The position numbers were made by a program, and so were the translations under genes. Below, piece by piece: positions 10,265-20,455 of a stretch of 64,000 nucleotides of DNA. The first letter of the stretch is position 1, and every line of letters begins with the position of its first letter. The notes below the pieces were generated by a model. That model did not search any database and was not told the origin of the DNA. It was given only the letters and a program-made list of their open reading frames with translations. The stretch is from positions 89,815-153,814 of the forward strand of contig NZ_KB850113.1 in NCBI RefSeq assembly GCF_000369625.1, in the 5' to 3' direction. The DNA is from Acinetobacter variabilis. GTDB taxonomy: Bacteria > Pseudomonadota > Gammaproteobacteria > Pseudomonadales > Moraxellaceae.

Positions 10265-10453
10265 TATCTGTAAATTTAAATTACTTATTTTCAAGTATAT
10301 TTAAATTGTCTAACAATATATTTACAAGCTGTCCTTAAGTGATATTTCACTGACCTTATCTGCCCTTATGTGAAAAATTCAACGCAGTAATATAATTATA
10401 AGAATTTTAATAATTAGATTTCAGCTCTATATAGAACTGATGGGAGTAAGTGT

Positions 10454-11336
10454 ATGAATGCTCAAGTGAAAATTACCAACCGTGCAGGCGCAAGTTTTCC
10501 GGTACGTCGTATGAGTTTTGATTTTTGATCAAGTGCCAGAGTACTGGATGAATGGTTCAGCAGGACTGACTCACTTTATGACTGCACTCTCTGCATTATT
10601 CCCGGCAGGCGAAAAATTCTTTATTGATTCTGTTCGCGCTGTACGTCAGCATCCAGCAATTAAAGACAATGAAGCATTGCAAAAAGAAATTTCTGCCTTT
10701 ATTGGTCAGGAAGCCATGCATACCCAGGAACATGTTGGCTTTAATGCCTCAGCGCAATGCCATGGCCATGACGTTGATACGCTAGATCATTATACTGACC
10801 GAGTCATTCAAACTGCACGCAAAATCTTTGCGGCAGTCGGTAAGCCAGTTGGTATTACCCAGGAAATGGTCGACCTCACTGCGACGACTGCACTAGAACA
10901 TTTTACTGCGACCATTGCATCTCAGTTACTGACCAATCAGCATATTCAGGAATTGATGAAAGATGACACCATGAAAACCATGTGGCTCTGGCATGCAATT
11001 GAAGAGAATGAACATAAGGCCGTGGCCTATGATGTATTCGAAGGTGTTTTCGGTAAAGGTTTAAAATCTTATCTACTGCGTACCACTTCACTGGTTGCAG
11101 CGATGGTCACGCTATTCTTTGTACAAAGCTACTTCGTATTGCGTTTATTGAAAGAAGACCGTCAGTTAAGCCTTCAATCTTTAAAAGAAATCTATACTTA
11201 TGGTTATAGTCCATCTAAAGGAATTATTACCGGTATGGGCAAAGAAATGTTGATGTACTTTAAACCTGGTTTTCATCCAAATGATCATGACACCCATAGC
11301 TTATTGCAAAGCTGGAAACAAAAACTGGGCCTTTAA
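10454..11336 (+). pseudogene. PF10118-type metal-dependent hydrolase, frameshifted near codon 24
   Basis: From the ATG at 10454 the frame reads MNAQVKITNRAGASFPVRRM-SFDF and then hits TGA at about 10526. The rest of the protein (DQVPEYWMNGSAGLTHFM onward) continues one frame over from about 10518. The break is in a run of five T bases (about 10521-10525); four would restore one protein of about 293 residues. The downstream part has the histidine/glutamate-rich helices of this family (FIGQEAMHTQEH, ALEHFTA, WLWHAIEENEHKAVAYDVFE), consistent with a di-metal, ferritin-like four-helix centre. A TTG at 10518 could start a shortened protein. It is either a real disabling indel or a homopolymer sequencing error. 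Confidence 0.8.
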
Positions 11337-11361
11337 TTTGAAACTAGATTAAAAGACTGAA

Positions 11362-11387
11362 GAGCAACCTAAGTTGCTCATTTTTTT
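11362..11387 (+). terminator. Intrinsic terminator after the hydrolase
   Basis: GAGCAAC pairs with GTTGCTC around a 4-base loop, followed by A and seven T bases. Confidence 0.88.
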
Positions 11388-11449
11388 GCTCGATTTTTTA
11401 AATAAAGTTTTTATAATGCGGAGGTTAATTCTAGATAAGATGAACGAAG

Positions 11450-11908
11450 ATGATTCGTTTGATGCAAGCTGCGGATGTACCAGCCGTTGCCAAGATTGAA
11501 ACCAAAGTACAATCCCATCCCTGGACCTTTAAAGAATTTGAAGATGCTGTTACTGCCTATCAAAGCACTGTGATTGAGCAGGCAGGGCAGGTCGTAGGGT
11601 TCTGCATTTTACAGCCAGTATTGGATGAAGCCAATTTATTACTGATGGCGATTGATCCTGCGCAACAGGGTAAGGGATTGGGTTATCAGCTATTAGATGA
11701 ATCCATCCAGTTGCTGAAAAATAATCCGGTACAGATCTTTCTGGAAGTACGTGAAAGCAATACTACTGCGATTAAATTGTATGAAAAAACCGGTTTTCAT
11801 CAGATTGACCTGCGCAAGAACTATTATCCGAATACGAATGGCACTCGGGAACATGCCATTATTATGGTGAAGTCTTGTACTGACGATTTTGCCAGCTTGT
11901 TTAAATAA
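11450..11908 (+). CDS. rimI: Ribosomal protein S18 alanine N-acetyltransferase
   Basis: RimI acetylates the N-terminal alanine of ribosomal protein S18 using acetyl-CoA. The 152-residue GNAT fold is visible: the SHPWTFKEFEDA segment after the first strand, the acetyl-CoA loop IDPAQQGKGLGYQLL (Q-x-x-G-x-G), and FLEVRESNTTAIKLYEKTGF with R-x-N-Y-Y-P after it, which is typical of RimI. The ribosome site is weak. Stands alone, convergent with bpt. Confidence 0.88.
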   Translation: MIRLMQAADVPAVAKIETKVQSHPWTFKEFEDAVTAYQSTVIEQAGQVVGFCILQPVLDEANLLLMAIDPAQQGKGLGYQLLDESIQLLKNNPVQIFLEVRESNTTAIKLYEKTGFHQIDLRKNYYPNTNGTREHAIIMVKSCTDDFASLFK

Positions 11909-11935
11909 TATTCCGGCTTTTATTTGACGAATAAC

Positions 11936-12751
11936 TTACTTGATGATGGGATTATTCCATCCGCTAGGCAAAGTCGTCATCAAGGAGTTTCCCAGATGTT
12001 CAATCTCCACCGGGGTAAGGGTGCGGTTTAATCGGCGCCATTGCCCGTCGATCAATAATTCAAGTGGCAGGTATTGAGACTTGTAGTTCATTTTGGCTGA
12101 ATGTGGAACCCAGTAGCCTAGATAGACAAACTGCAAACCAAGTTTTTGAGTGTGTTCAATCTGTTTCAGAATTGCAAAGGCACCAAGGGAACGGCGGTTC
12201 TCATCAGGGTCAAAGAAAGTATACACCGCTGAAACGCCATCATCGAGCAGGTCACAAGTCGATACACTGATCAGACGATCATCTTTCCATAATTCCAGAA
12301 AGAAACTATCGGTACAGCTTTGCAGTAAAAACTTTTCGAACTGGTCACGGCTAGGTGGATACATATCACCATCTGCATGGCGTTCATTAATATAACGTTC
12401 ATAGAGGGCATAATGTATATCTGTGGCCTGTTCAGGATGGGTAATTTTAACCGTCAAATCCTGATTACGTTTCCAGGCTTTTTTTTGCGAGCTGTTCATC
12501 TGAAATTCATGAACAGGAATACGTGAAGATAAACATTGACGGCACAGGTGGCATTCAGGCCGATAGACAAAATCACCACTACGACGGAAGCCGGTACGAG
12601 AAAGCTCGGACAGCGTCACTACATCAATACGGTGCGCTGGATCAAGAAAAACCATGCGCGCGGACTTGTTCGGCAGATAGCTACAGTCATGCGGCGGCGT
12701 AATATAATACTGTAAATCGTTCAGCAGGGACTGTGGTTGATAAGAGTTCAT
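11936..12751 (-). CDS. bpt: Aspartate/glutamate leucyltransferase (Bpt)
   Basis: Bpt transfers leucine from tRNA to proteins with N-terminal Asp or Glu, marking them for ClpS/ClpAP. The N-terminal ATE domain shows the cysteine cluster C-S-Y-L-P and C-H-L-C-R-Q-C; the C-terminal domain has the GNAT-like segments YERYINERHADGDMYPP and VYLGYWVPHSAKMNYKSQY. The 271-residue length is usual. It follows aat by 21 bases on the same strand, so both N-end-rule aminoacyl transferases form one unit. Confidence 0.92.
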   Translation of the reverse strand: MNSYQPQSLLNDLQYYITPPHDCSYLPNKSARMVFLDPAHRIDVVTLSELSRTGFRRSGDFVYRPECHLCRQCLSSRIPVHEFQMNSSQKKAWKRNQDLTVKITHPEQATDIHYALYERYINERHADGDMYPPSRDQFEKFLLQSCTDSFFLELWKDDRLISVSTCDLLDDGVSAVYTFFDPDENRRSLGAFAILKQIEHTQKLGLQFVYLGYWVPHSAKMNYKSQYLPLELLIDGQWRRLNRTLTPVEIEHLGNSLMTTLPSGWNNPIIK

Positions 12752-12772
12752 AACAAGTGCCCTCTGTTATTT

Positions 12773-13504
12773 TCATTCACTTAATCGCGCAGACTGCGCT
12801 ATTGTTTTACTTGAAAATACACCGTCTTGATACTTTTTCCAATTGATCGCAGGCTGTTTTATCACATCTTGTAACGATTTAAGATATGTAAGGCGAGAAA
12901 TTGTACAGGCACCTAGACTCATCAAGTGATCATTCACCAATTGACAGTCAATCCAGGGTAGCTGATTTTCTCTGCCAATCAGCATCAGTGTATAAAAAGC
13001 CATTTTAGAAACATCGGTTTGGGTACTAAACATGGATTCACCAAAGCAGCCCTTGCCGATAGTTACCCCATAGAGTCCACCTACTACGCGATCTTCATCC
13101 CAAACCTCAATACTATAACCATAACCTGCATCAAACATGTCGCAATAACCTTGAATGATCTCTTCACTAATCCAGGTCTCATCTGCATAAGCGCGAGGCA
13201 ATGAGCAGGAACGGATCACTCTTTCAAAAGCATGATTCACCGTAATTTTATAATCCTGCTTTTTCATGCTTCGAAGTAGCGATTTGCTTGGATGATAATC
13301 CTCTGGCCGGATAATGCAGCGTGGTTCCGGACTCCACCAACAGATCGGATCACCTTCAGAAAACCAGGGAAACAGACCATGGGTATAGGCCTCATACAAA
13401 GTAGAAGGGGAGAGGTCTGCACCGATACAAATCAGGCCTTCGCCTTCAAGATCCGCTTCTTCAGGATTGGGGAAAATGTACTGTGAAGGAGGAAGAAGAT
13501 GCAT
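12773..13504 (-). CDS. aat: Leucyl/phenylalanyl-tRNA-protein transferase
   Basis: Aat adds Leu or Phe to proteins with N-terminal Arg or Lys, the other branch of the bacterial N-end rule. The family signatures are present: [46 protein letters not shown]-like [12 protein letters not shown] and [19 protein letters not shown]. At 243 residues it fits the family. Upstream partner of bpt. Confidence 0.95.
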   Translation of the reverse strand: MHLLPPSQYIFPNPEEADLEGEGLICIGADLSPSTLYEAYTHGLFPWFSEGDPICWWSPEPRCIIRPEDYHPSKSLLRSMKKQDYKITVNHAFERVIRSCSLPRAYADETWISEEIIQGYCDMFDAGYGYSIEVWDEDRVVGGLYGVTIGKGCFGESMFSTQTDVSKMAFYTLMLIGRENQLPWIDCQLVNDHLMSLGACTISRLTYLKSLQDVIKQPAINWKKYQDGVFSSKTIAQSARLSE

Positions 13505-13545
13505 GCAGAACCCTGATCTTGTAATAGACTGTTTTTATCATACAT

Positions 13546-13577
13546 AAAAAAACCGCCCATGATGGACGGTCTTTTTA
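13546..13577 (-). terminator. Terminator of trxB
   Basis: On the minus strand ACCGTCC pairs with GGGCGGT (one internal mismatch) and is followed by seven T bases. It lies between the stop of trxB and the start of aat. Confidence 0.8.
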
Positions 13578-13587
13578 TTTTCGCTGC

Positions 13588-14562
<975 letters not shown>

Positions 14563-14785
14563 TTATTTAGAAATTTATTGAATTATACGTGAAACTGTAT
14601 AACAGTGGTGTGAGATTAAAGTCGATATTATTGATCATCGAAATCGATTTAGGCTATATAGAAGAAGTACACAATAATGCATCTTTTTTGATGCAACAGG
14701 TGCATAATATGCATTTTATTGCGACGCTTTTTTTGAAGCATACCAGCAAAAGAATATTCATGAAGAATTGGTTACAGGACAGTAT

Positions 14786-17700
14786 ATGACAGCGGTGTCG
14801 AGTGCCTATGCACAGCGCTTAGTAATGACATTATTTTTAGTCTCATTTGGGATTTATCTGTTTCTTGCAACAGTGACCTATACACCATTTGATCCGGGGT
14901 GGATGCATATCTCTAGTGATACGCAGACAGTTTCAAATGCGAGTGGGGTTGCGGGGGCCTGGATTTCAGACCTGTTATTTGGCTTTCTCGGCTGGGCAAG
15001 CCTGCTGATCCCTGTGTATCTGTTTATGGAAGCAATCCAGGTCTGGTGGCCGCGCAGCTTCCTGAACCGTCCATTCCGTTATGCTGCCCAATTCTTCCTG
15101 TTATTGACCACATCAGCATTGCTGTTTCTATTCTGGCAAGTTCCAGCTGATACGCTGGACAATTCTTCAGGCGGCATTATTGGCTATGAGCTGGGCCAAA
15201 GTCTTGAACAATTATTAACTGTCTATGGCGCAGCTTTTTTCTTGCTTGTGCTTTGGGTGGTTCTATTTACCTTGGCATTTGGTGTGAAATGGAACAAGAC
15301 CTGGAGCAGTCTCAAGGCAACGCCTGCTTATCTGCAAGACCTGTTCTACCGTAATGTGCCAGAAGGTATGTCGGATTTTGACCGTACTGCACCTGTTATT
15401 AAAAAAGAAGCAGTAAAAACAGCTGCCAAAAAAGTGACAGTACCAGTCACTGCCGCACCTGAACATAATCTGGTAGAAGTCGATCCTGTAGTTCGCGATC
15501 ATGTCGCTGAGCGCCTGTTTGAGGATTTTGCAGATAAAGAATCGCACCAGCCTCACCACTATGAAGAAGATATCTCTGAACCTGTACAGGCATCAGTTAC
15601 AGAACCTGTACAGGCAGCACCGCGAATAGCAGAGCCGGATCGTGTGGTGGCAACAGGAGAGGTGTGGCGTGCGTTACATTCCAATGAAGACCAGCGTCAC
15701 AAGCAGGATATCGATGCTTTACTTAAAGCTGCAGAAGAAGAGCAGGCCGAATTTTCTCCTGACGCATTTGCAGCTACACCAACAAATCACAGTGCTCATG
15801 AAGTAACATCATCCGCTACAGCTAAGAATAATCTGGACTGGGATGATGATGAAATTTTTGATGAGTTATTGGCAGCAGTTCCGCAAGGTAAAACCGCAAC
15901 GGATGTGCATAGCCCGTTCAATTCAGCAGCAGCTGAAAAATCCCTCAGAATTGTAGAAGATGCTGGAACGGTCAGTTCCACTGCTGCTCCGCTCATGGCT
16001 GCACATGCGGTTAAAAATACCAGCCTGGAAGCGGACTTTGATGATCTGGATGACTTGCTGGTTGAAGCTGATGAGCCAAAACCCGCACCTGTACGTGCAT
16101 CAAGCTATGCCCAGTCTTCTGCTTTTGTTCAGGCACCGATTCAGCGTGTAGAGACAACAGCTCAAACCGCAGCGACTAATGCAGCAGTTCGGGAAGCATT
16201 GTCCAAAGAAGAATTTATTGAAGCTTGGCATGAAACTGCCGGTAAGCCTCAGGAGGAAGACGAGTTTGACTTCGATGCGCCACTGACGGATGCCGCTGGT
16301 CGTCCAATGTCACGTGCTATGCAGGTCGCTGAGCGCCGTAAAGACCTGTCACCATTGCCGGGTCTGGAATTGCTGGATAAAGTTGATCCGAACAAAAAAG
16401 TGAATTTCACTGAAGAGCAATTATCCCGTTTATCAGAACTTCTGGAAATCAAACTTCAGGAATTTAACGTTAAAGCCAAAGTAGTCGAAGCTCAACCAGG
16501 TCCAGTCGTGACACGTTTTGAACTGGATCTTGCACCTGGTGTGAAAGCTTCCAAAGTCACTAATATTTCACGTGACTTGGCCCGTTCGATGTCAATGGCT
16601 TCAGTACGTGTAGTCGAAGTTATTCCAGGTAAGCCTTATATCGGTATTGAAGTTCCGAACAGCAGCCGTGAAATGGTGCGTTTGATTGAACTGGTACAGA
16701 TTCCAAAATTCAATGATCCCGATGGCATTTTGTCGATGGCCATGGGTAAGGATATTTCAGGTAATCCGGTAATTACTGAACTGGGTAAAGCACCGCATAT
16801 GCTGGTAGCAGGGACTACAGGTTCTGGTAAATCGGTGGCGGTTAACTCGATGATTCTATCGATGCTATTAAAATACACACCTGATCAGTTACGCTTAATT
16901 CTGATCGATCCAAAACAGCTTGAATTGGCCAACTATAACGATATTCCACATCTGTTAACGCCAGTCGTGACTGATATGAAAGATGCGGTCAGTGCCTTGA
17001 ACTGGTGTGTGAATGAAATGGAACGCCGTTATAAGCTGATGTCCTTCCTGAAAATTCGTAAGCTCAGTGATTATAACCGTAAGGTGGAAGAGGCGCTTGC
17101 CAATGGTGAAGAGCTATTTGATCCAACCTGGAAAGCCAGTGAGTCTGTGGCAGGGGAGCGTGCGCCACGTCTGACACCACTACCTTCAATTGTGATCGTA
17201 GCGGACGAGTTCGCAGATATGATCATGCAGGTCGGTAAGAAAGCTGAAGAAATGATTACCCGTCTGGCACAGAAATCCCGTGCTGCTGGTATTCACCTGT
17301 TACTGGCCACTCAGCGTCCATCGGTAGATGTCATCACCGGTCTGATTAAGGCGAATATTCCAACACGTGTCGCACTTCGTGTGAACTCGAAAATTGACTC
17401 ACGTACCATTCTCGATGCAGGTGGTGCAGAAGACCTGCTAGGTCATGGTGATATGCTGTTCCTCGGCCCGGGTAAAATTGAGCCTGAGCGCGTACACGGT
17501 GCCTTTATTGCCGATGATGAGGTGAACCGAATCTGTGATGCATGGCGTGAACGTGGTGCACCAAACTATGTGGATGAGATCCTGACTCCATTCGATGAAG
17601 AACCGTCTAGTCGCGGCTTTGAAGATGGTGGAGATGGCGGATCAGATCGAGATGCGCTGTATGACCAGTGTGTGGCTTTTGTTTTGGAAACCCGCAAAGC

Positions 17701-17830
17701 ATCAACCTCATCTTTGCAGCGTAAATTCAGTCTAGGTTATAACCGTGCTGCACGGATCATTGACCAGATGGAAGAAAATGGCATTGTCAGCTCAATGGGT
17801 GCCAATGGTAAGCGTGAGATTCTGGTTTAA
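14786..17830 (+). CDS. ftsK: DNA translocase FtsK
   Basis: FtsK pumps chromosome DNA at the division septum and activates XerCD at dif. The N-terminus has about four membrane helices (residues 1-190), followed by a long acidic, Pro/Ala-rich linker (to about 520). The motor then has VAGTTGSGKSVAVNSM (Walker A) and IVIVADEFADMIM (Walker B), and a C-terminal gamma winged helix with TSSLQRKFSLGYNRAARIIDQMEENGIV, the KOPS-reading domain. The start at 14786 has AGGA seven bases upstream and is preferred over a TTG at 14768. About 1014 residues. Confidence 0.95.
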   Translation: MTAVSSAYAQRLVMTLFLVSFGIYLFLATVTYTPFDPGWMHISSDTQTVSNASGVAGAWISDLLFGFLGWASLLIPVYLFMEAIQVWWPRSFLNRPFRYAAQFFLLLTTSALLFLFWQVPADTLDNSSGGIIGYELGQSLEQLLTVYGAAFFLLVLWVVLFTLAFGVKWNKTWSSLKATPAYLQDLFYRNVPEGMSDFDRTAPVIKKEAVKTAAKKVTVPVTAAPEHNLVEVDPVVRDHVAERLFEDFADKESHQPHHYEEDISEPVQASVTEPVQAAPRIAEPDRVVATGEVWRALHSNEDQRHKQDIDALLKAAEEEQAEFSPDAFAATPTNHSAHEVTSSATAKNNLDWDDDEIFDELLAAVPQGKTATDVHSPFNSAAAEKSLRIVEDAGTVSSTAAPLMAAHAVKNTSLEADFDDLDDLLVEADEPKPAPVRASSYAQSSAFVQAPIQRVETTAQTAATNAAVREALSKEEFIEAWHETAGKPQEEDEFDFDAPLTDAAGRPMSRAMQVAERRKDLSPLPGLELLDKVDPNKKVNFTEEQLSRLSELLEIKLQEFNVKAKVVEAQPGPVVTRFELDLAPGVKASKVTNISRDLARSMSMASVRVVEVIPGKPYIGIEVPNSSREMVRLIELVQIPKFNDPDGILSMAMGKDISGNPVITELGKAPHMLVAGTTGSGKSVAVNSMILSMLLKYTPDQLRLILIDPKQLELANYNDIPHLLTPVVTDMKDAVSALNWCVNEMERRYKLMSFLKIRKLSDYNRKVEEALANGEELFDPTWKASESVAGERAPRLTPLPSIVIVADEFADMIMQVGKKAEEMITRLAQKSRAAGIHLLLATQRPSVDVITGLIKANIPTRVALRVNSKIDSRTILDAGGAEDLLGHGDMLFLGPGKIEPERVHGAFIADDEVNRICDAWRERGAPNYVDEILTPFDEEPSSRGFEDGGDGGSDRDALYDQCVAFVLETRKASTSSLQRKFSLGYNRAARIIDQMEENGIVSSMGANGKREILV

Positions 17831-17854
17831 ATCCAGAATCTCGAGTGATAAAAA

Positions 17855-17880
17855 AAGCCTGCTTAAAGCAGGCTTTTTTA
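17855..17880 (+). terminator. Terminator after ftsK
   Basis: AGCCTGCTT pairs with AAGCAGGCT, followed by six T bases; the A-run on the left allows use from the minus strand by the PA4642-type gene. Confidence 0.9.
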
Positions 17881-17891
17881 TACATTTCAAT

Positions 17892-18179
17892 TTATGCAAA
17901 TTTTTCTAATACTGCCAGGAACTCGGCACTTTGACGTGGATAAGTGGCAATCACGTCATGAATGCGCTGTCCTTCTGGATTGGTGGCGTTAAGATCGCGA
18001 CCGTCTGCGACAAATTTGGTTAACAGGCGCTCATAGTCAAAAGGACGCATATGCTTGAATGCATGATAAAGCACATGAAAATCTGCATTGACGCCTGCAG
18101 GAGGAAGCTGATTCAGGTAGGCATATACACGCTCATCTGACCATTCTTCGTTAAAGGTCGCTGGTTGAGATAATGCCAT
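17892..18179 (-). CDS. PA4642-family small conserved protein
   Basis: Starting from the ATG at 18179 (AAGGAG six bases upstream) the product is 95 residues, beginning MALSQPATFNEEWSDERVYAYLNQLPPAGVN. I recognise this as the small soluble family named after Pseudomonas PA4642, of unknown function. An earlier ATG at 18254 would add 25 unrelated residues and overlap a structured repeat. No signal peptide or membrane segment is seen. Confidence 0.75.
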   Translation of the reverse strand: MALSQPATFNEEWSDERVYAYLNQLPPAGVNADFHVLYHAFKHMRPFDYERLLTKFVADGRDLNATNPEGQRIHDVIATYPRQSAEFLAVLEKFA

Positions 18180-18214
18180 CGCAATCTCCTTGATGTAATT
18201 CTTCGGCATGAAAA

Positions 18215-18393
18215 AAGGCAAAATATGAGTTCGCAAGAGGCAAAGTCTTATCATGCACTTTGTCCATTCGAAGTATCACTTCACGTTTTGAGACTAGATA
18301 AAATAATAATTACTATCAAATCTACGCGAAGCCAAGCTTCTTGTCTTGCGCCTCAACAAAGCAACGCTTTGTTGAGGCTCATATTTTGCCTTG
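18215..18393. repeat. Large nested inverted repeat downstream of minE
   Basis: A 15-bp exact inverted repeat (18215-18229, AAGGCAAAATATGAG, and its complement at about 18379-18393) encloses a perfect 13-bp hairpin at 18352-18381 (GCCTCAACAAAGC, 3-4 base loop) and a smaller GAAGC/GCTTC pair. On the minus strand the outer arm ends directly in six T bases. It may be a structured 3' end of the minCDE message, a small RNA, or a miniature inverted-repeat element. Confidence 0.7.
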
Positions 18394-18424
18394 AATCAAT
18401 TTACTTGACTAATCAAAATTCAGA

Positions 18425-18697
18425 TTATCGCTCTTCAGGTAAATTGATATTCATTTCAAGCATTTCAATATTTGCTTCAGAACGTACCTGCATCTGAATG
18501 TGCTGTTCATCAACTCCGCGGACGTAGCGATTGACCACTTGCATGATTTCTGTCTTCATCTGGTCAATTTTATCCTGACTCAAACGGCGCCCCAAACCCT
18601 GTTCAGAAGCAACAATGACTTTCAAACGGTCTTTTGCGGTTTGTGCGCTTGATGGTTTATCCTCGCTACTAAAAAGTTTACTCCAGAATCCAGCCAT
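18425..18697 (-). CDS. minE: Cell division topological specificity factor MinE
   Basis: MinE stimulates the MinD ATPase and drives pole-to-pole oscillation so that the Z ring forms at mid-cell. The 90-residue protein has an N-terminal amphipathic membrane segment (FWSKLFSS), the anti-MinCD region TAKDRLKVIVASEQG and the dimerisation part with LNINLPEE-like end. It lies 2 bases after minD in the order minC-minD-minE on the minus strand. Confidence 0.94.
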   Translation of the reverse strand: MAGFWSKLFSSEDKPSSAQTAKDRLKVIVASEQGLGRRLSQDKIDQMKTEIMQVVNRYVRGVDEQHIQMQVRSEANIEMLEMNINLPEER

Positions 18698-18699
18698 GT

Positions 18700-19521
18700 T
18701 TACGCTCCAAATAATCGTGCTAACCAGCCCTTAGGTTTTACCTCAATATGACGGTAAGGACGCTCTTCACCAAGGAAACGCGCCACCAGGTCATCATAAG
18801 CCTGACCCGCTGAAGCCTCAGTGAAAAGAATCACTGGCTTACCTTCGTTTGATGCTTGTAAAACGCTTGGACACTCAGGAATAACACCTAGGGTCGGTAC
18901 ACGTAAAATATCCTTAGAAATATCGTCAATCGTCAGCATTTCCTGTTTATCGGCACGTTCCGGATTGAAACGGGTAATACACAGATGCTTACGGATGCGA
19001 CCTTCGTTTTGTTCTACTTTTTTTGTTTTGCTATCGAGCATACCAATGATACGGTCAGAGTCACGGACTGAAGAAATTTCAGGGTTGGTCACAATGATCG
19101 CTTCATCCGCATGGTACATGGCCAGAATGGCACCACGCTCGATACCGGCAGGTGAATCACAAATAATATAGTCAAATTCCTGCGAAAGCTCATCCATTAC
19201 ACGTGCTACACCCTCATCGGTTAAGGCATCTTTATCACGTGTTTGGGAAGCAGGTAAAATATATAAATTCTCAATATCTTTATCGCGAATCAGTGCTTGT
19301 TGTAATCGTGCTTCGTTATTTAAAACATTCACAAAATCATAAACTACACGGCGTTCACAGCCCATAATCAAATCAAGGTTACGTAAACCTACATCAAAAT
19401 CAATAACAACAGTTTTGTGACCACGTAGGGCTAAACCTGTTGCAAAAGATGCACTTGTTGTAGTTTTACCTACACCACCTTTGCCTGATGTTACGACAAC
19501 AATTTTCGCCACCGAATCCAC
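18700..19521 (-). CDS. minD: Septum site-determining ATPase MinD
   Basis: MinD is the membrane-bound ATPase of the Min system; it recruits MinC to block FtsZ away from mid-cell. The deviant Walker A GKGGVGKTTTSA is near residue 11, the DFDVGLRNLDL switch I and CDSPAGIE switch II follow, and GWLARLFGA at the C-terminus is the membrane-targeting amphipathic helix. 273 residues, usual length. Confidence 0.97.
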   Translation of the reverse strand: MDSVAKIVVVTSGKGGVGKTTTSASFATGLALRGHKTVVIDFDVGLRNLDLIMGCERRVVYDFVNVLNNEARLQQALIRDKDIENLYILPASQTRDKDALTDEGVARVMDELSQEFDYIICDSPAGIERGAILAMYHADEAIIVTNPEISSVRDSDRIIGMLDSKTKKVEQNEGRIRKHLCITRFNPERADKQEMLTIDDISKDILRVPTLGVIPECPSVLQASNEGKPVILFTEASAGQAYDDLVARFLGEERPYRHIEVKPKGWLARLFGA

Positions 19522-19578
19522 TCCTGTTATGGTTCAAATCCCCTGTTTAAAATGGGGTTTTTGGTGTTTATTTATACA

Positions 19579-20292
19579 TTAAAATTGTAGAGCTTCAAAT
19601 ACAAGCTCTTGTTGATCATTCAAGTAAATATGCACTGATTTTTTGACCACATGCGGAGGAATGTCATCCGCTACGCAATAGGTGCCTGCGATCGAAATCA
19701 GTTCTGCTTCGAGGCTATGACAGAAAATACGTGCCGCCGTATTGCCACCGACACCTGCAATGACACGACCACGCACGCTGCCATAGACATGGATATTGCC
19801 TGAAGCAATCACTTCTGACCCACTGTTGATACCGGCATTGATAATAATGTCGCCATTATGCTGCACGATACATTGGCCAGTACGCAGAATTTCATCATGA
19901 TATGAAGTGATATGCGCAACGATCGGGGCAGCAGGCGCTTGATCATCATTCACCGCTGTAGGTTCTGGTTTAACTTCCACAACCTGTTCTTTGGTGGCTT
20001 TAATTTCCTCTAACTGGCGATCAGGTGGCAGTACCGGGAACTGAATGGCGCGCGCCTGATCTCCAAGTAAGCCTTCAGTAACAGCCATAGGCTGTACATC
20101 CAGACTGATTAACAATTGAATCAGCGCAATGAGTTCCTGTTCAACTGAACTTTCAATCACCGCCAATGTGCCTGGCGGAAATGCTGCTTGTAATTTTGGG
20201 CTAAGTTGCTGGCGGATTGCATCATGATCATTGGTATCTAGGCTAATGCGTATCGCATTGACCATTCTGCCTTTTATCCGTATATCAGCCAT
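19579..20292 (-). CDS. minC: Septum site-determining protein MinC
   Basis: MinC is the FtsZ inhibitor delivered by MinD. The N-terminal domain (1-100) is the FtsZ-binding part; after a Glu/Pro-rich linker the C-terminal beta-helix starts at about residue 130 with [48 protein letters not shown], the MinD-binding and dimerisation domain. 237 residues. First gene of minCDE. Confidence 0.95.
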   Translation of the reverse strand: MADIRIKGRMVNAIRISLDTNDHDAIRQQLSPKLQAAFPPGTLAVIESSVEQELIALIQLLISLDVQPMAVTEGLLGDQARAIQFPVLPPDRQLEEIKATKEQVVEVKPEPTAVNDDQAPAAPIVAHITSYHDEILRTGQCIVQHNGDIIINAGINSGSEVIASGNIHVYGSVRGRVIAGVGGNTAARIFCHSLEAELISIAGTYCVADDIPPHVVKKSVHIYLNDQQELVFEALQF

Positions 20293-20455
20293 AATTCTTC
20301 CTTAAATACTTCTGACGTGCTGGTTTTTGTGTCGAAGCAATGTTGTAAATAGTGCAAATCCTAGAACAAATTTCGTTAATTCTCTAGCGATCCAAGTTAT
20401 TTTTTTATACGAATAGAATCGGCTTATCTTAGCCGATTCCACAAATGAAAACTCA

